Positions 21,905 to 32,714 of a stretch of 64,000 nt of DNA are shown piece by piece. Origin of the DNA: Lepus europaeus (lineage: Eukaryota > Chordata > Mammalia > Lagomorpha > Leporidae). The notes beneath the pieces were generated by a model that had not been told where the DNA came from, did no database searches, and saw only the letters and a list, made by a program, of their open reading frames with translations. A program made the translations under genes and the position numbers. The DNA is taken from positions 61,565,201 through 61,629,200 of the forward strand of contig NC_084827.1 of the NCBI RefSeq assembly GCF_033115175.1, read 5' to 3'. Each line of letters opens with the position of its first letter. Within the stretch, counting starts at the first letter, position 1.

Positions 21905-22037
21905 GTGATGGGAATGTTCTCTGTCATGAGCATTGTAGCAGTTACAAGGTTATACTTTCATTAAAACTCATCAAACTGTATACCTAAAATGGGTGAATTT
22001 TACTGTATGTAAATACAGTCGCAATAAAGTCAATAAG
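21905..22037 (+). mobile_element. Old L1 3' end
   Basis: 'gggtgatgggaatgttctct', 'aaaactcatcaaactgtata', 'aaatgggtgaattttactg' and 'tatgtaaatacagtcgcaat' are the terminal blocks of an old mammalian L1, ending in 'aataaagtcaataag'. Confidence 0.8.
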
Positions 22038-22340
22038 GGGCCAGTGCTGTGGCCTAGCAGGTTAAGCTGTTGCCCTGGTTCAAGTCCCGGCTGCTCCACT
22101 TCTGATCCAGCTCCCTACTAATGTGCCTTGGAAAGCAGAAGATGGCCCTAGTGCCTGGGCTCCTGCACCCACGTGGGAGACCTGGAAGAAGCTCCTGGCT
22201 CTTGCCTTTTGGATCGGCCCAGCTCCGGCTGTTGCGGCCATTTGGGGAGTGAACCAGTGGATGGAAGATTGATTCTCATTCTCTCTCTCTGTCTCCCCCT
22301 CAGTATCTCTGCTTTTCAAATAAATAAATATTTTTTTAAA
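22038..22340 (+). mobile_element. CSINE
   Basis: Head 'ggggccagtgctgtggccta'; part of the 'gcatcccatatgggcgcc' region is deleted. Target 'aag[t/c]caataa' on both sides. It landed at the 3' end of the old L1. Confidence 0.9.
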
Positions 22341-22994
22341 AAGCCAATAAAACCTTCATTAATCAGGTGATGCATATGCTGTCCCAAGTTCAGTACCTGC
22401 CCTGAGAACGGTCCCAGAATAAGAGTGGTAAGCAGGTGCACAGCCCTTAGGCGAGCAGGGCCAGTGTGTAAGCAGGAGGCCCAGCCTGGGGTGCCAGGCT
22501 CACCAGGTATCAGGCATCTAAAGTGAATCACCTAGGTGATTGGAAATAGAAGAGTGCAGGTTCAAGGAGAGGCCATGCCTGTGCCCAGAGCCCTGGAGCA
22601 GAAGCCCTGCCCACCCCTGGGAAATGGGCAGGCGCTTGGTGGCGGGAGCTTGGGACAGTGCCCGCCCTTCTGGTTTCAGGGTCAGGCAGTCATGCCTGCT
22701 CCACCGCCCTTGCCCAGCCTGGCTGGGTGGTGAAAGTCCAGCTCGTCTGCCACCACCACCTCCGCCTTCTTTTCTGTCCCGCCCTGCACAGCCTCCTCCA
22801 GCTCAGGCCCAGGCAGAGCCCTGCAGCCACCCCCAAGGCGTCCCCAATGGGTGGTCCTGTGGGTGTACTGTGCACTCACTCCAGGCTGGAAGCTGTGAAT
22901 GCCAGCACCAAGCTGACTGCACCAGAAGAGGCTTGGGGGCAAAGGCCTGGGGAGACAGAAGGAGCAAAGACAAGCAAGCAGCCAAAAGCAGGTC
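22341..22994. other. GC-moderate unique sequence
   Basis: Open frames at 22540-23154 and 22658-23116 (plus) lack family resemblance and splice support; treated as chance. The downstream element for a minus-strand poly(A) site may lie at about 22950-22995. Confidence 0.4.
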
Positions 22995-23336
22995 TCAGTG
23001 CTGCAGTGAGAAATCTCATTTTATTTATATATGTTATGTCTCATCGCTCGGCAACCAGGTCTGGGCCCTGGAGCGGGCGGGGGAGGGGGCTCTCCTGTTG
23101 CAGCGGGATGAGGTGACTCATCACTGTACACCCTGGCCTCGGGGCCTAGGTTAACAGACTCACGTGTCCCAGGCTGGGCTTGGGCAGCCGGGCTGTCCTT
23201 GCAGTGGAATTCATGAGAGGAGCATGGGCACACAGAGAGTAGGGCAGATCACCTGGGCCCTGGCTGTGCCACCTGCTCCACCCTTGCAGCCTTGGGCTGG
23301 TCGGGTAATAGCCTCTCTGGCTTTGGCCGCCTCGTT
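22995..23336 (-). other. Candidate 3'-terminal exon, minus strand
   Basis: Read on the minus strand, a good acceptor (pyrimidine-rich TGTTCTCCTCTTCCAG) ends at 23337. About 300 nt of open or UTR-like sequence follow, then AATAAA at 23025-23020, then a T/GT-rich downstream element (about 22950-22995). That is the usual order for a last exon. In one frame the exon opens NEAAKAREAI and stops at about 23212, but I do not recognise the protein. It could equally belong to a non-coding RNA. The CpG island at 32.7-33.2 kb lies upstream in the right orientation, but a link is only a guess. Confidence 0.35.
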
Positions 23337-23660
23337 CTGGAAGAGGAGAACATGAGGTAATGTTGGAGCAAGGCCTTGGGAGGGCTTACCACAGACTAAA
23401 TACCTTCACTTGTCCGCACACAGCCCTGCCCCCTCCATCCCATCGCAAGCAGGTGGAGGAAGTGAGGAAGCTGTCCTCCTGGGGCAGTTAACTGAGGTTC
23501 TCCACATCGCCTAATTTGCATATGAAAAAGCCAGCCCTGTGTGTTTTTTTCGCCAGAGCACCCTACCTGGGATACTCAACATGCCCAGCTCAGCTGAGGG
23601 CCCAGGAGCTGTAGGCTCAGCCCCACGGGAGTCTCAGAGGACAAGACTTTTCTCTGCAAT
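23337..23660. other. Unique sequence
   Basis: No gene. An octamer ATTTGCAT is at about 23513; if the neighbouring exon is real this would be its intron. Confidence 0.35.
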
Positions 23661-23677
23661 CAAGGCCATGTGTTTTC

Positions 23678-23999
23678 TTTTTTTTTTAAAGATTTTTTAT
23701 TTATTTGACAGGTAGAGTTACAGAGAGACAGAGAGAAAGGTCTTCCTTCTGTTGGTTCACCTCCCAAATGGCCAGCACGGCTAGCGCTGCACCAATCCGA
23801 AGCCAGGAGCCGGGTGCTTCTTCCTGGTCTCCCATGTGGGTGCAGGGGCCCAAGCACTTAGGCCATCCTCCACTGCCCTCCCGGGCCACAGCAGAGAGCT
23901 GGACTGGAAGAAGAGCAACCTGGACTAGAACCTGGCGCCCATATGGGATGCTGGCGCCGCAGGCGGAGGATTAACCAAGTGAGCCATGGTGCCGAGCCC
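23678..23999 (-). mobile_element. CSINE with clean 17-bp duplication
   Basis: Complete. The target duplication caaggccatgtgttttc is exact at 23661-23677 and 24000-24016. Confidence 0.95.
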
Positions 24000-24129
24000 C
24001 AAGGCCATGTGTTTTCATTAGCAATGTGTTGGATGGTGGTGGTGCAACCGGGGTGCAGCCGCCCTCCCACTGTTAGCGTGCACAGGAAACTCCGGCTTCC
24101 CTGAGTCACCTACCAGGGTGTCATCCGAG

Positions 24130-24315
24130 CACAGCACAGTGCCAGGAATTGTGCCATTGGCTCCAGGAATCACGTCTGGGTCAGAGCAATGGATACTTGG
24201 ACCATCTTCCGTTGCCTTCCCAGATGTGTGAGCAGGGAGCTGGCTCAGAAGTGGAGCGATGAGGACTCACACCTGCCCTGATACGGGACTGCCAGCATTG
24301 CGAGCCATGATGGCA
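24130..24315 (-). mobile_element. Diverged, tail-less CSINE remnant
   Basis: Only the head half is readable ('cttggaccatcttccgttgc', 'gtgagcagggagctggctca', 'actgccagcattgcgagcc'). Confidence 0.65.
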
Positions 24316-24327
24316 GTGTAGAGGTAG

Positions 24328-24684
24328 TTTGTTTTTTTTTTTTTTTTTTTTAGTAAAAAAAGATTCATTTATTTATTTGAAAGACAGTGTTACAGAGAGG
24401 CAGAGGCAAAGATAGAGAGAGAAAAAGCTTCCATTCACTGGTTCATTCCCCAAATGGCTGCAATGGCCAGAGCAGGGCCAATCTGAAGCCAGGAGCCAGG
24501 AGATTCTTCCGGGTCTCCCACGCGGGTGTAGGGGTCCAAGGAGTTGGACCATCTTCCACTGCTTTCCCAGGCTGTAGCAGAGAACTGGATCGGAAGTGGA
24601 ATAGCTGGGACTTGAACCAGCACCCAGGGGATGCCGGCACTTGAGGTGGTGGCTTTACCTGCTATGCCACAATGCCAGTGGCCC
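24328..24684 (-). mobile_element. CSINE
   Basis: Complete with a T-run of about 20. Target 'agaggtag[t/a]tt' on both sides, adjoining the preceding remnant. Confidence 0.92.
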
Positions 24685-24961
24685 CAGAGGTAGATTTAAA
24701 CACTGTTGTGTGGCAGGCAAACAAGACTTCCACCCTGTGAGCTCTGTGTCTCCAGGCCTCCTCTGCCCCTGCTCTGCAAGCCCCAGAATTCGGGAGCTCT
24801 TGGGGCCCTCTCAGGCCCACCGGTCCCTCCTGCCCACCCTGCAGGCCCCCTACACCAAGCTCTCCCAAGACCCTCCTGGCCTCCCCAGGCTGGCTTGAGT
24901 CTCACTTCTCCTCCAGCATTGCTGGGGGCTTCCTTCAGCTACAACTCCAGGAGGCAGGTCT
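24685..24961. other. Unique GC-moderate sequence
   Basis: No exon demonstrated. Confidence 0.35.
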
Positions 24962-25395
24962 CACCACGCCCATTTCACAGGGGAGGAAACTGAGGCTCCA
25001 GAAGGTGACTTTTAAATTTTTTTTAAGAATACTTACTTATTTGAAAGTCGGAGTTATGGGGTGGGGAGGAGGGAGAGAGACACAGAGAAGAGAGATCTTC
25101 CATCCACTGGTTCACTCCCCCAATGGCCACAATGGCTGGGGCTGGGCCAGCCCAAAGTCAGGAGCCTGGAACTCCATCCAAGTCTCCCATGGGGGTGCAG
25201 GGGCCCAAGCACTTGGGCCATCTTCCTCTGCTTTCCCAGGTGCATTAGCAGGGAGCTAGATCAAAGTGGAGCATCCAGGACTTGAACTGGGGCCAATATG
25301 GGATGCCTGCATTGCCACCCACAGCTTAACCTGCTACACCACAGCACTGACCCCAGGAAGGTGACTTTTCTAATGTCACACAACCTCCCTTCTCC
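24962..25395 (-). mobile_element. MIR split by a CSINE
   Basis: 'cacgcccatttcacagggga' and 'aaactgaggctcc' (24962-25000) continue after the SINE as 'cttttctaatgtcacacaac', the inverted MIR order. Confidence 0.75.
25014..25356 (-). mobile_element. CSINE inserted in a MIR
   Basis: Complete. The exact 13-bp duplication gaaggtgactttt lies at 25001-25013 and 25357-25369, inside the MIR. Confidence 0.95.
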
Positions 25396-25454
25396 CTCCT
25401 GTACCTCCTACCTTCCCCGTGCACATCTCGTTGCAAGCTTCTCACCAGAGTGTG

Positions 25455-25745
25455 GCTGTTTAAGGAGGTTCTTGCACAAGTTCATGGAATACGGAATTGA
25501 AAGAATACTTGGTGCAAAAAAAAAGAATATTGAAATTCATGCATATGAAGAATCTTCAGAAAGTTCATGCAAAATGTGTATTATAAAAAAGCTGCATGTG
25601 TTTCAAATTGTTTTGAACCAAAATAAACTTGGAATTTCATTTTCCACAGACTTTTATTTATTTATTTTTTGGACAGGCAGAGTGGACAGTGAGAGAGAGT
25701 TTCCATGGACTTTTGCAACTCCTCTTGTACACCTGTCTCCCCGTG
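25455..25745. mobile_element. MITE-like repeat, most complete copy, split by a mini-SINE
   Basis: The left arm 'aagttcatggaatacggaat' is mirrored by the right arm 'ggaatttcattttccacag'. Inside are 'ggtgcaaaa', 'gaaattcatgcatatgaag', 'gtgtattataaaaaagc' and 'gaaccaaaataaactt'. The outer sequences form subterminal inverted repeats. A 44-bp CSINE tail piece interrupts the right arm. Probably a non-autonomous DNA transposon; not identified by name. Confidence 0.55.
25656..25699 (-). mobile_element. 44-bp CSINE insertion (extreme 5' truncation)
   Basis: Contains only the tail 'tttatttattttttgg' and 'acaggcagagtggacagtga' of the young subfamily. Flanked by 'tttccacagactttt' (25641-25655) and 'tttccatggactttt' (25700-25714): 13 of 15 bases match, indicating a genuine insertion rather than a deletion remnant. 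Confidence 0.72.
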
Positions 25746-26261
25746 ATGAGATTGCCTGACTCTCTGTACCTTTAAGGCAAAGCTGTCCCATCTTCAGCTC
25801 CAGTGCCTGCTCTGCCTACCACTGCCTAAGGTTATCTGGAGGGAGTGCACAGGTGAAGGACAAGACAATGGTTCTATTTCCAGAGCTGCAGGCCTCCAAT
25901 ATAGGACATTCGGGACTACTGAATAAGGCTAGGAAATCTCTGGTTTAACACCCCCCCCCCCCAAGCTAGCTTCCTCTAGCTCTTGATGGTTTTAAAATGC
26001 AATGCTTATTATTCAGACACATTGCTCACAAAAGCTTAGAAATGTATCACAAGCTTATCCTGAAAACCTGCAGCATAAGGGCACTCTCTCTTATTAGGGC
26101 CTGGGTTTTCCCATTTGCACAGTAGGAGGTCAACCTGGAGGGGAGCTTTTCAGACTGGCAGTCCTGATCCCTTCATTGGCAGGTTGTGAAGGGCAAGTGA
26201 CCTGCAGGGAATAGAGGACAGCTTGGGTAACACATAACAAGAGAAAATACAGTGTTGTGAG
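25746..26261. other. Unique sequence with a C12 run
   Basis: No gene. C12 at 25951-25962. A faint MIR-like 'gggttttcccatttgcacag' is at about 26103. Confidence 0.4.
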
Positions 26262-26531
26262 GTTTTCATTTATTTATTTTTTATTTGTAAAGACAGAGTT
26301 ATAGAAGCAGGAGGAGATCTTCCATCTGCTGGTTCACTCCCCAGATGGCCACAACAACCAAGGCTCGGCCAGGAGCCTGGAACTCCATCCAGGTCTCCCA
26401 TGTGGGGCCCAAACATTTGGACCATCATTTACTGCCTTCCCACATGCAACAGCAGGGAGCTGGATCAGAAGTGGATCAAGCAGGACTGGAACTTATAGTG
26501 GCATAACCCACTATGCCATATCACCAACCCC
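26262..26531 (-). mobile_element. Diverged CSINE
   Basis: Body shortened between 'ggagcctggaactccatcc' and 'gggcccaaacatttgg'; head 'ctatgccatatcaccaaccc'. Confidence 0.82.
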
Positions 26532-26534
26532 TGA

Positions 26535-26871
26535 ATTTTTTTTTAAGATTTATTTATTTATTTGAAAATCAGAGTTACACAGAGAGAGGCAGAGAGAGAA
26601 AGAGAGAGAGAAAGAGACAGAGAGAGAAAGAAAGAGAGTTTTCCATCTGCTGGTTCAATCCCCAAGTGGCTGCAACAGCTAGAGCTCAGCTGATCCAAAG
26701 CCAGGAGCCAGGAGTTTCTTCCAGGTCGCCCACGCAGGTGCAGAGATCCAAGGACTCAGGCCATTTTCCACTACTTTCCCAGGCCTTAGCAGAGAGCTGT
26801 ATCAGAAATGGAGCAGCCAGGACTCGAACCAGCATCCCTATGGGATGCCGGCACTGCAGGCACTGGCCCCT
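26535..26871 (-). mobile_element. CSINE
   Basis: Complete copy within a few bases of the previous one, with a GA-rich region at 26580-26640. Head ends 'aggcactggcccc'. Confidence 0.9.
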
Positions 26872-26946
26872 ACCCATGAAATTTAAATTGAATATGTGTC
26901 ATGTTCTATTTTATTTTGTTATAAAAATGTGTATTTTTGTTATATA

Positions 26947-27250
26947 TTTTTTAAGATTTATTTTATTTGAAGGGGGGAGAGAGAGATCCATCTTCCACCA
27001 CTGGTTCACTCCCCAAATTGCTACAATGCCTGGGACTGGGCCAGGTCAAAGTCAGGAGCCTGGAACTCCATCTGGGTCTCCCATTTTTGTGGCAGAGTCC
27101 CAAGCATTGGGACCATCATTGCTGCTTTCCCCAGTGCATTAGCAGGGAGCTGGATGAGAAGCAAAGTAGCCAGACTCAAACTGACGCTGTAATATGGAAT
27201 GCTGGCATTGTAAGCAGTGCCTTAACCTCCTGTGTCATAACATCCTCCCA
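26947..27250 (-). mobile_element. Diverged CSINE
   Basis: 'ttaagattttattttatttg'-like tail side, 'cattagcagggagctggatg' in the body, head 'cctgtgtcataacatcc'. Confidence 0.82.
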
Positions 27251-27540
27251 CCCTTTATTTTTAACCATGGGTAGCAATAAGGACTGTTTAACAGTTCCTG
27301 CCTACATGATCCCCACAGCCTCTCTCCCTCTGGGCCCTGAGGGTTTCATGATTGGGAACAAATGTGTAGCTCAATCCCTGTGCAAAGACACCCCCCACAC
27401 CGTGAAGAGTAGACCTCATGGGCACCAGCAGATCCCAACTCACACACACTCCATCCATCTCCCACCAATGTTTCGCAGTGTGAGAAAAGTAAACAATGAA
27501 GGTAGATAGTGTTAAAGAAAGAATAGAAAGGTAGACCTTT
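27251..27540. other. Unique sequence
   Basis: No gene recognised. Confidence 0.4.
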
Positions 27541-27858
27541 TCTTTTTTAAAGATTTATTTATTTGAAAGAGTTACATAGAGAGAGAAGGAGAGGCAGAGA
27601 GAGGTCTTCCATCTGCTGGTTCACTCCCCAATTGGCTGCAACGTCTGGAGCTGAGCCGATCCAAAGCCAGGAGCCAGGAGCTTCTTCTTGGTCTTCCATG
27701 CGGGTGCAGGGGCCCAAGGACTTGGGCCATCTTCTACTGATTTCCCAGGCCATAGCAGAGAACTGGATTGGAAGTGGAACAGCCAAGACTTGAATCAGTG
27801 CTCATAGGGAATGCTGGCATCACAGGGGGTGGCTTAACCCACTGCACCACAACGTTGG
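27541..27858 (-). mobile_element. CSINE
   Basis: Complete; head 'ctgcaccacaacgttgg' runs into a GAT trinucleotide repeat. Confidence 0.91.
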
Positions 27859-28284
27859 TGATGAAGAAGATGATGATGATGATTTTTTAGAAGGACCCTT
27901 TTTTTATCCTCCTACCCCTCCCCACTCCAACTCCCAGAGGCATTCCCAAGAGGCAAGCCCCTCAGGAAGCTCAGTGAATTAAGAGGTGCTGCTGCCTGAA
28001 TCCCAGGCTTATTTGCCAATGACTAAGTGACCAAACCGCGCCCCTTCTCTGTCCCCTCCCTCTCTGAATCTGTCCCTCTGCCTCTCTCCGTGCCTAGCAG
28101 TTTGTCCCTCTCCTTCCTGGCTGCTCTGCCAGTCATCTCAATTCTGCATTTCCACTTAATGAAGTTAAATAGGACTTCTCCAATACCATTCTCCAACCAA
28201 AAAAAAAAAAAAAAAAAAAAGGGTTCCTAGAGGAACTGTTGCTTCCAGGGCCAAGGTAGGGAAAGTGCAATGGAAGCCTAAAAC
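27859..28284. other. Unique sequence with GAT repeat and A20 run
   Basis: (GAT)n at about 27862-27882 and poly(A) at about 28199-28220, possibly an old retroposon tail. No gene. Confidence 0.45.
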
Positions 28285-28603
28285 ATCTTTTTGATTTTTA
28301 TCTTATTTGAAACTCTTTAGAGACAGAGACAGACAGAGAAGTCTTCCATCCATTGGTTCATCCCCCAAATGCCTGCAAAAGTTGGGGCTGGACCACACCA
28401 AAGCCAGGAGCCTAGAACTCAATCAAAATCTCCCATATGTGCAGCAGGGACCCAAGTACTTAAGCCATCGCTGCTGTCTTCCAGGGTGTGTGTTAGTAGG
28501 AAGTCGGAATCAAGAGCAGAGCTGAGACTCAAACTCAGGCACTCCAATACAGGATGTAGGTATCCCAAGCAACATCCTAACTCTACACCAAACATCCACC
28601 CTG
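28285..28603 (-). mobile_element. Diverged CSINE
   Basis: 'ggttcatcccccaaatgcct', 'gtgttagtaggaagtcgga', 'aggcactccaatacaggatg', head 'ctctacaccaaacatcc'. Confidence 0.77.
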
Positions 28604-28819
28604 CCTGTAGCATCTTGTGCCAGACAATAAGGAAAGGCTCAAACAATAGGGTTATATCAAAGGGTAGAGGAGCCAACTCAGAAGCTCTCCCAATAGCCAA
28701 ATCTGGTACAATTAGAGCAAAACACGAAAATCATAGTGCTAGATTATAACTCGCAGAAGAAAACATCCAAGAGTCCATAACAGATGTGAAAGTAATGAAA
28801 TAAAGGAAGGCAAAAGACA

Positions 28820-29144
28820 GTTTTTTAAAAGATTTATTTATTCATTTGAGAGGCAGAGTTAGAGAGAGAGAGAGAGAGAGAGGAGAGATAGAAAGGTTTT
28901 CCATCCACTGATTCACTCCCCAAGTGGCCGCAACAACCAGAGCTGGGCCGATCCAAAGCCAGAAGCCAGGAACTTCTTTCCAGTCTTCCATGCAGGTGCA
29001 GGGGCCCAAGGACTTGGGCCATCCTCTACTTTCCCAGGCCATTAGCAGAGAGCTAGATCAGAAGTGGAGCAGCCAGGACACAAACTGGCACCCATATAGG
29101 ATGTCAGCAAAGGCTTAACCAACTACACCATAGTGCCAGCCCCA
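28820..29144 (-). mobile_element. CSINE
   Basis: Complete with (GA)n at 28860-28882; head 'ccatagtgccagcccc'. The 216 bp on its left (28604-28819) show nothing recognisable. Confidence 0.91.
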
Positions 29145-29190
29145 ATAGTTCTTTTTCTTAAATAATAAAATTCCAGTTAGTAAACGTAGA

Positions 29191-29510
29191 GGGGCTGATA
29201 TTGTGGCTCAGTGAATGAAGGTGCTGCCTCAGACGCTGGCACCCCATATCAGAGAGCTGGTTTGCTTCCCATCCGGCTCCCTGCTAATGTGCCTGGGAAG
29301 GCAACAGACAATGGCCCAAGTCCTTGAGGCTCTGCCACTCCCATGAGGGAGACCAGATGGAGTGCCAGGCTCCTGGCTTCAGCCTGGCTCAGCCCTACCT
29401 GTTGTGGCCGTTTGGGGGAATGAACCAACAGATGGAAGATCTCTATCTCACTCTTTTTCTCTTTCTCTTTCTCTCTGTAACTGACTTTCAAAGAAAGAAA
29501 TCATTAAAAA
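29191..29510 (+). mobile_element. CSINE
   Basis: Head 'aggggctgatattgtggctc', tail 'actttcaaagaaagaaatc'. The target resembles 'aaacgtaga' / 'aaatgtaga'. Confidence 0.88.
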
Positions 29511-30030
29511 ATAAATGTAGAAAGAATGATATAAATAGAAAATTACCATTTTGCAATAAACCACAGTAATAATTGTTGGAGGCAAGAATCATAAACAGAT
29601 GCTAAAATTAGTGGGCAAAAATATGAGAAAGAAAGAAACAGGATAACGCAACTCCCCAGAGGATATTTGTTAATTGTGAAGGGAAAATAGCCCCGCTACC
29701 ATGGAGAAACATCTGGGAGACAACAGTATAACCAAGTTAGCCAAATTCACATGACCAATAACAATGCACACCCACGTCACCTGTCCCAAGGCTTGGTGTC
29801 CCAGGAAAGGCACAACACTTCTGCGGCATTCTTGCCAAAACTGCATAACCTCAACCTAATAATGAGAAGATGGCAGCAGACCTATCCACTGTGAGGGATG
29901 TTCTGGAAAGCAACTGTCCAGAGTGTCCCAGTGACAAGGAAAGACTGAGGAGCTGTCTCAGACTGCAGGAGGCTAGAAACCTCGTGGGATTCCAAACAGA
30001 ACTCTGGCCTAGAAGCGGTGCATTAGTGGG
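29511..30030 (+). mobile_element. Old L1 3'UTR-like repeat
   Basis: 'cctcaacctaataatgagaa', 'gacaaggaaagactgaggag', 'ctgtctcagactgcaggagg' and 'ggtgcattagtgggaccc' follow the same old L1-type 3' region as 8165-8575, here better preserved in its first part. The open frame at 29870-30385 runs through it and is not a gene. Confidence 0.6.
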
Positions 30031-30850
30031 ACCCTGGCGGCAACAGCAGGATGAGACACATACCCCAGCCAGCAAAGGCTCCATCTCAGTGTTCTGCTTA
30101 CCCTCCCTGTGTACCCCCCAGCCCCGCTGCCCTCAGAGGTGCACCAAACCACAGCAGAATCTCTGCAATCAGAGGAATGTGGGCTTCAGGATCAGTCTGT
30201 TCCAGCAACCCTGCCCATCTCCTGGGGGTGGTCTCTGTCCTCAGCCGGCTGCTCTCTGGCTGTGCATCTGCTCAGCACATTGGAGGAGACTGGGGCTCTT
30301 GTGCTGGTTTTCCCCTGAAAAGAGAAGCCCGGTTTTCTACAGAAGCCTGCGAACTCCCCCTCCTATTCCACTAGCCTGCATTTGATTACAGACCCATCCT
30401 GGAAGTCATCTTTGGGCCAGGGAATGCCATGTACAGGCTGGTAAGGGGCTGGGCATGGGTCAGCTCTCCCAGAGGTTCCTACAGAGGGGGAATGAATGCA
30501 GGGCAGGCAACCATCTCTTCTGCTATGATCGCCTTCCCTGGGAGGTTTCCTGCAGAGCAGAGAACGCACCTGTCACAGACGGGTGTGCACTTTCTGTTCC
30601 TCCCGACAGCTGTTTCTCACCTATCAGTGAGCCATGGGGCACGTTCATGGTTACACACCAGGCTCTCAGAGGTGACTGACAAAATGCCAGAGCAAATGTG
30701 AGCAGCCCAGATGGTGTCAAGTTCGCCCTTGTGCACAGAGGGACTCAAGGTGGCAACCTCCAGCTGAGGGACTTTGCAGGTCCTGTGTCCTATAGGAGGC
30801 ACCTGATTGGTCAAACCTTGGGAATGTCTAGTGCCAGGATCCAGATAACT
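30031..30850. other. Unique sequence
   Basis: No gene demonstrated despite several open frames of 65-107 codons on both strands. Confidence 0.4.
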
Positions 30851-30896
30851 TTTTAAAAAGAATTATTTATTTATTTATTTGAAAGGCAGAATTACA

Positions 30897-30930
<34 letters not shown>

Positions 30931-31200
30931 AGGGGAGACACACACAAACACACACACACACGGGGGGGGGGGAGATCTTCCATCTGCTGGTTCACTCCCC
31001 AAATGGCCACAGTGAGCAGGGCTGGACCAGGCTGAAGCCAGGAGCCTGGAACTTCTTCTGGATCTCCCATGCAGGTGCAGGGGCCCAAGCACTCGAGCAG
31101 CCAGGACTCGAACCGGCGTCCCTATGGGACACCGGCATCTATATGGAACACTAGCGCCACAGGCGGATGCTTGGCCTACTACGCCACAGCGCTGGCCCCG
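30851..31200 (-). mobile_element. CSINE with GA, CA and G-run microsatellites
   Basis: Complete element. The CT-rich zone carries (GA)n, (CA)n and a G10 run between about 30897 and 30972. Part of the 'gggccatcttccactgc' region is missing. Confidence 0.9.
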
Positions 31201-32714
31201 TCAGAGATAAGAGCCCAATGACCCACACCAACAGATTAGCAGTCTCTCTCTCCTTTTTTTTTCTTCACTGTTCTCTAGCTACCTTAGATTGTGCTCCAAG
31301 AGACAGTCCAGCTTCCAGCTAATTTCCTTCAGATTTTGGAGTGCTGTCACCACCCAAAGACTCTAAGTGCTATGGGGAAAGGGACCTGAAGGTGCTGCGA
31401 GATGGCTGAGCACCATGCAGTTCCCCGGGGGCAGCCAGGGCTCCAGACAGATCTGCCTGCTGACCACATGGCCCAGCCACTGACAGCATGTTCAGTCCTG
31501 CCAGAGTCTCCCGGCTGCAGCCCGGGTGCTGCCTAGACAGTGCTGGAGGGGACGGTCTCCAGGACAGCAAATAACTTCCAACTCCAGTGGTTTCGGTGTG
31601 ATCTGTGATCACTCGGTGGGGCTGCCCCGAAGGCTGTGCTAAGAATTCCAAGCCTCCTTCCACTCCCAAGGGGGATGTGCTGAGGCTTTCTCCAGGGCAG
31701 GAGGAGGCAGCAGTGACCGTGTGTCCCTTTCATTCCTGACACCACTTTGTCCCTTTTGAAATGTTTCTAAATAACTTTTTTTTTAAGATAATTTACTCTC
31801 ATGAGTGAAAAACTCTGAGCAACAATGAGAAGTGAAGTCCTCCCGTTAGCAGAGATGGCTGGGATAGACATCCTTGTCTTCCGGCAAGGAAAGGGTTTCA
31901 GAGGTGGGGCAGCGGCGAGCAAGGCAGCAAGGCCGAATGAGATAGGGCATCCGTCAGGACGAACCTCAGAGACGTCGCCCAGCCTACCTGCAGACCGCAG
32001 GAAGCCGGCTGGCAAAGTTTAAGGAAGAGAATGCACCTCATTGGCTGGGCAGGCATCTCAGCAAAGAGCTGAGAGCCCAGCTTGGACTCAGTCTGGGGCT
32101 TCTAATGCAATGGGGTCCAGGTCTTCCTGCCATTTCCCCTTCCCCTGGAGGTGGGGGGAGGGTGCGGTTCCTCCCAAGGTTTTGTTAGCCAGCGTTATCA
32201 CACTGGGCAGCCTGCTAGCAGCCTGGGACCATCTATAAAGTCACTGGGACCTGTGCGCAGGACTTTGTAGTGTAAAACAATGGGCTGCTTCCCAGGCTGC
32301 AGGGGCTGTGTTTTCCTAAGGCTGCCTGCACACACAGAGGTTAATTTCTATCTTCCCACCTAGCACTCCCATCCCCTTGTCCTCTCCCACTGCAAGGAAT
32401 CAGTTACCTGGCTGCAGTGCACATCCCAGATAAACAAACTCACAGCTGCTTATGGCTCCTGGGGCTTCCTTACCGGTGGGCTACGTATTTAAAAGGAGGA
32501 AAGACCTATGGCTGCAGACCCTCAAACCCAGGTTACAACCTATTAGTAGGTCATAAAAATCAGTTCAACGTTTCACGATTAAAAAAAAAAAAATCCAAAC
32601 AGGACAGTGTGAAGATGGCAACACCTGTGACAGGGATGCACGTGGCTTGGTGGAACTTGGGTGTGATGTAAAATGTACGTCTTTCTGAGGGCTGGGGTCT
32701 TGTTCAAGATTTTA
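31201..32714. other. Unique sequence upstream of second CpG island
   Basis: 1.5 kb without SINEs. About 32500-32600 ('caggttacaacctattagta', 'ggtcataaaaatcag', A13) resembles an old DNA-transposon type repeat. No gene seen. Confidence 0.4.

Noticed and set aside
22540..23154. 204-codon plus-strand open frame
   Set aside because: No family resemblance, no splice context, and it overlaps the better minus-strand terminal-exon signature.
23302..23353. Plus-strand mini-exon (acceptor ...CCCTTGCAG, donor ATGAG/GTAATG)
   Set aside because: Possible splice sites, but only 52-65 nt, and the opposite strand has a more complete set of signals over the same bases.
26513..27142. 209-codon open frame with strings such as RSQEPG and GHFPLLSQA
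   Set aside because: Translation of two CSINEs. The same peptide strings recur throughout the window from other copies.
29870..30385. 171-codon plus-strand open frame
   Set aside because: Its first part is the old L1 3'UTR-like repeat and the rest has no coding resemblance.
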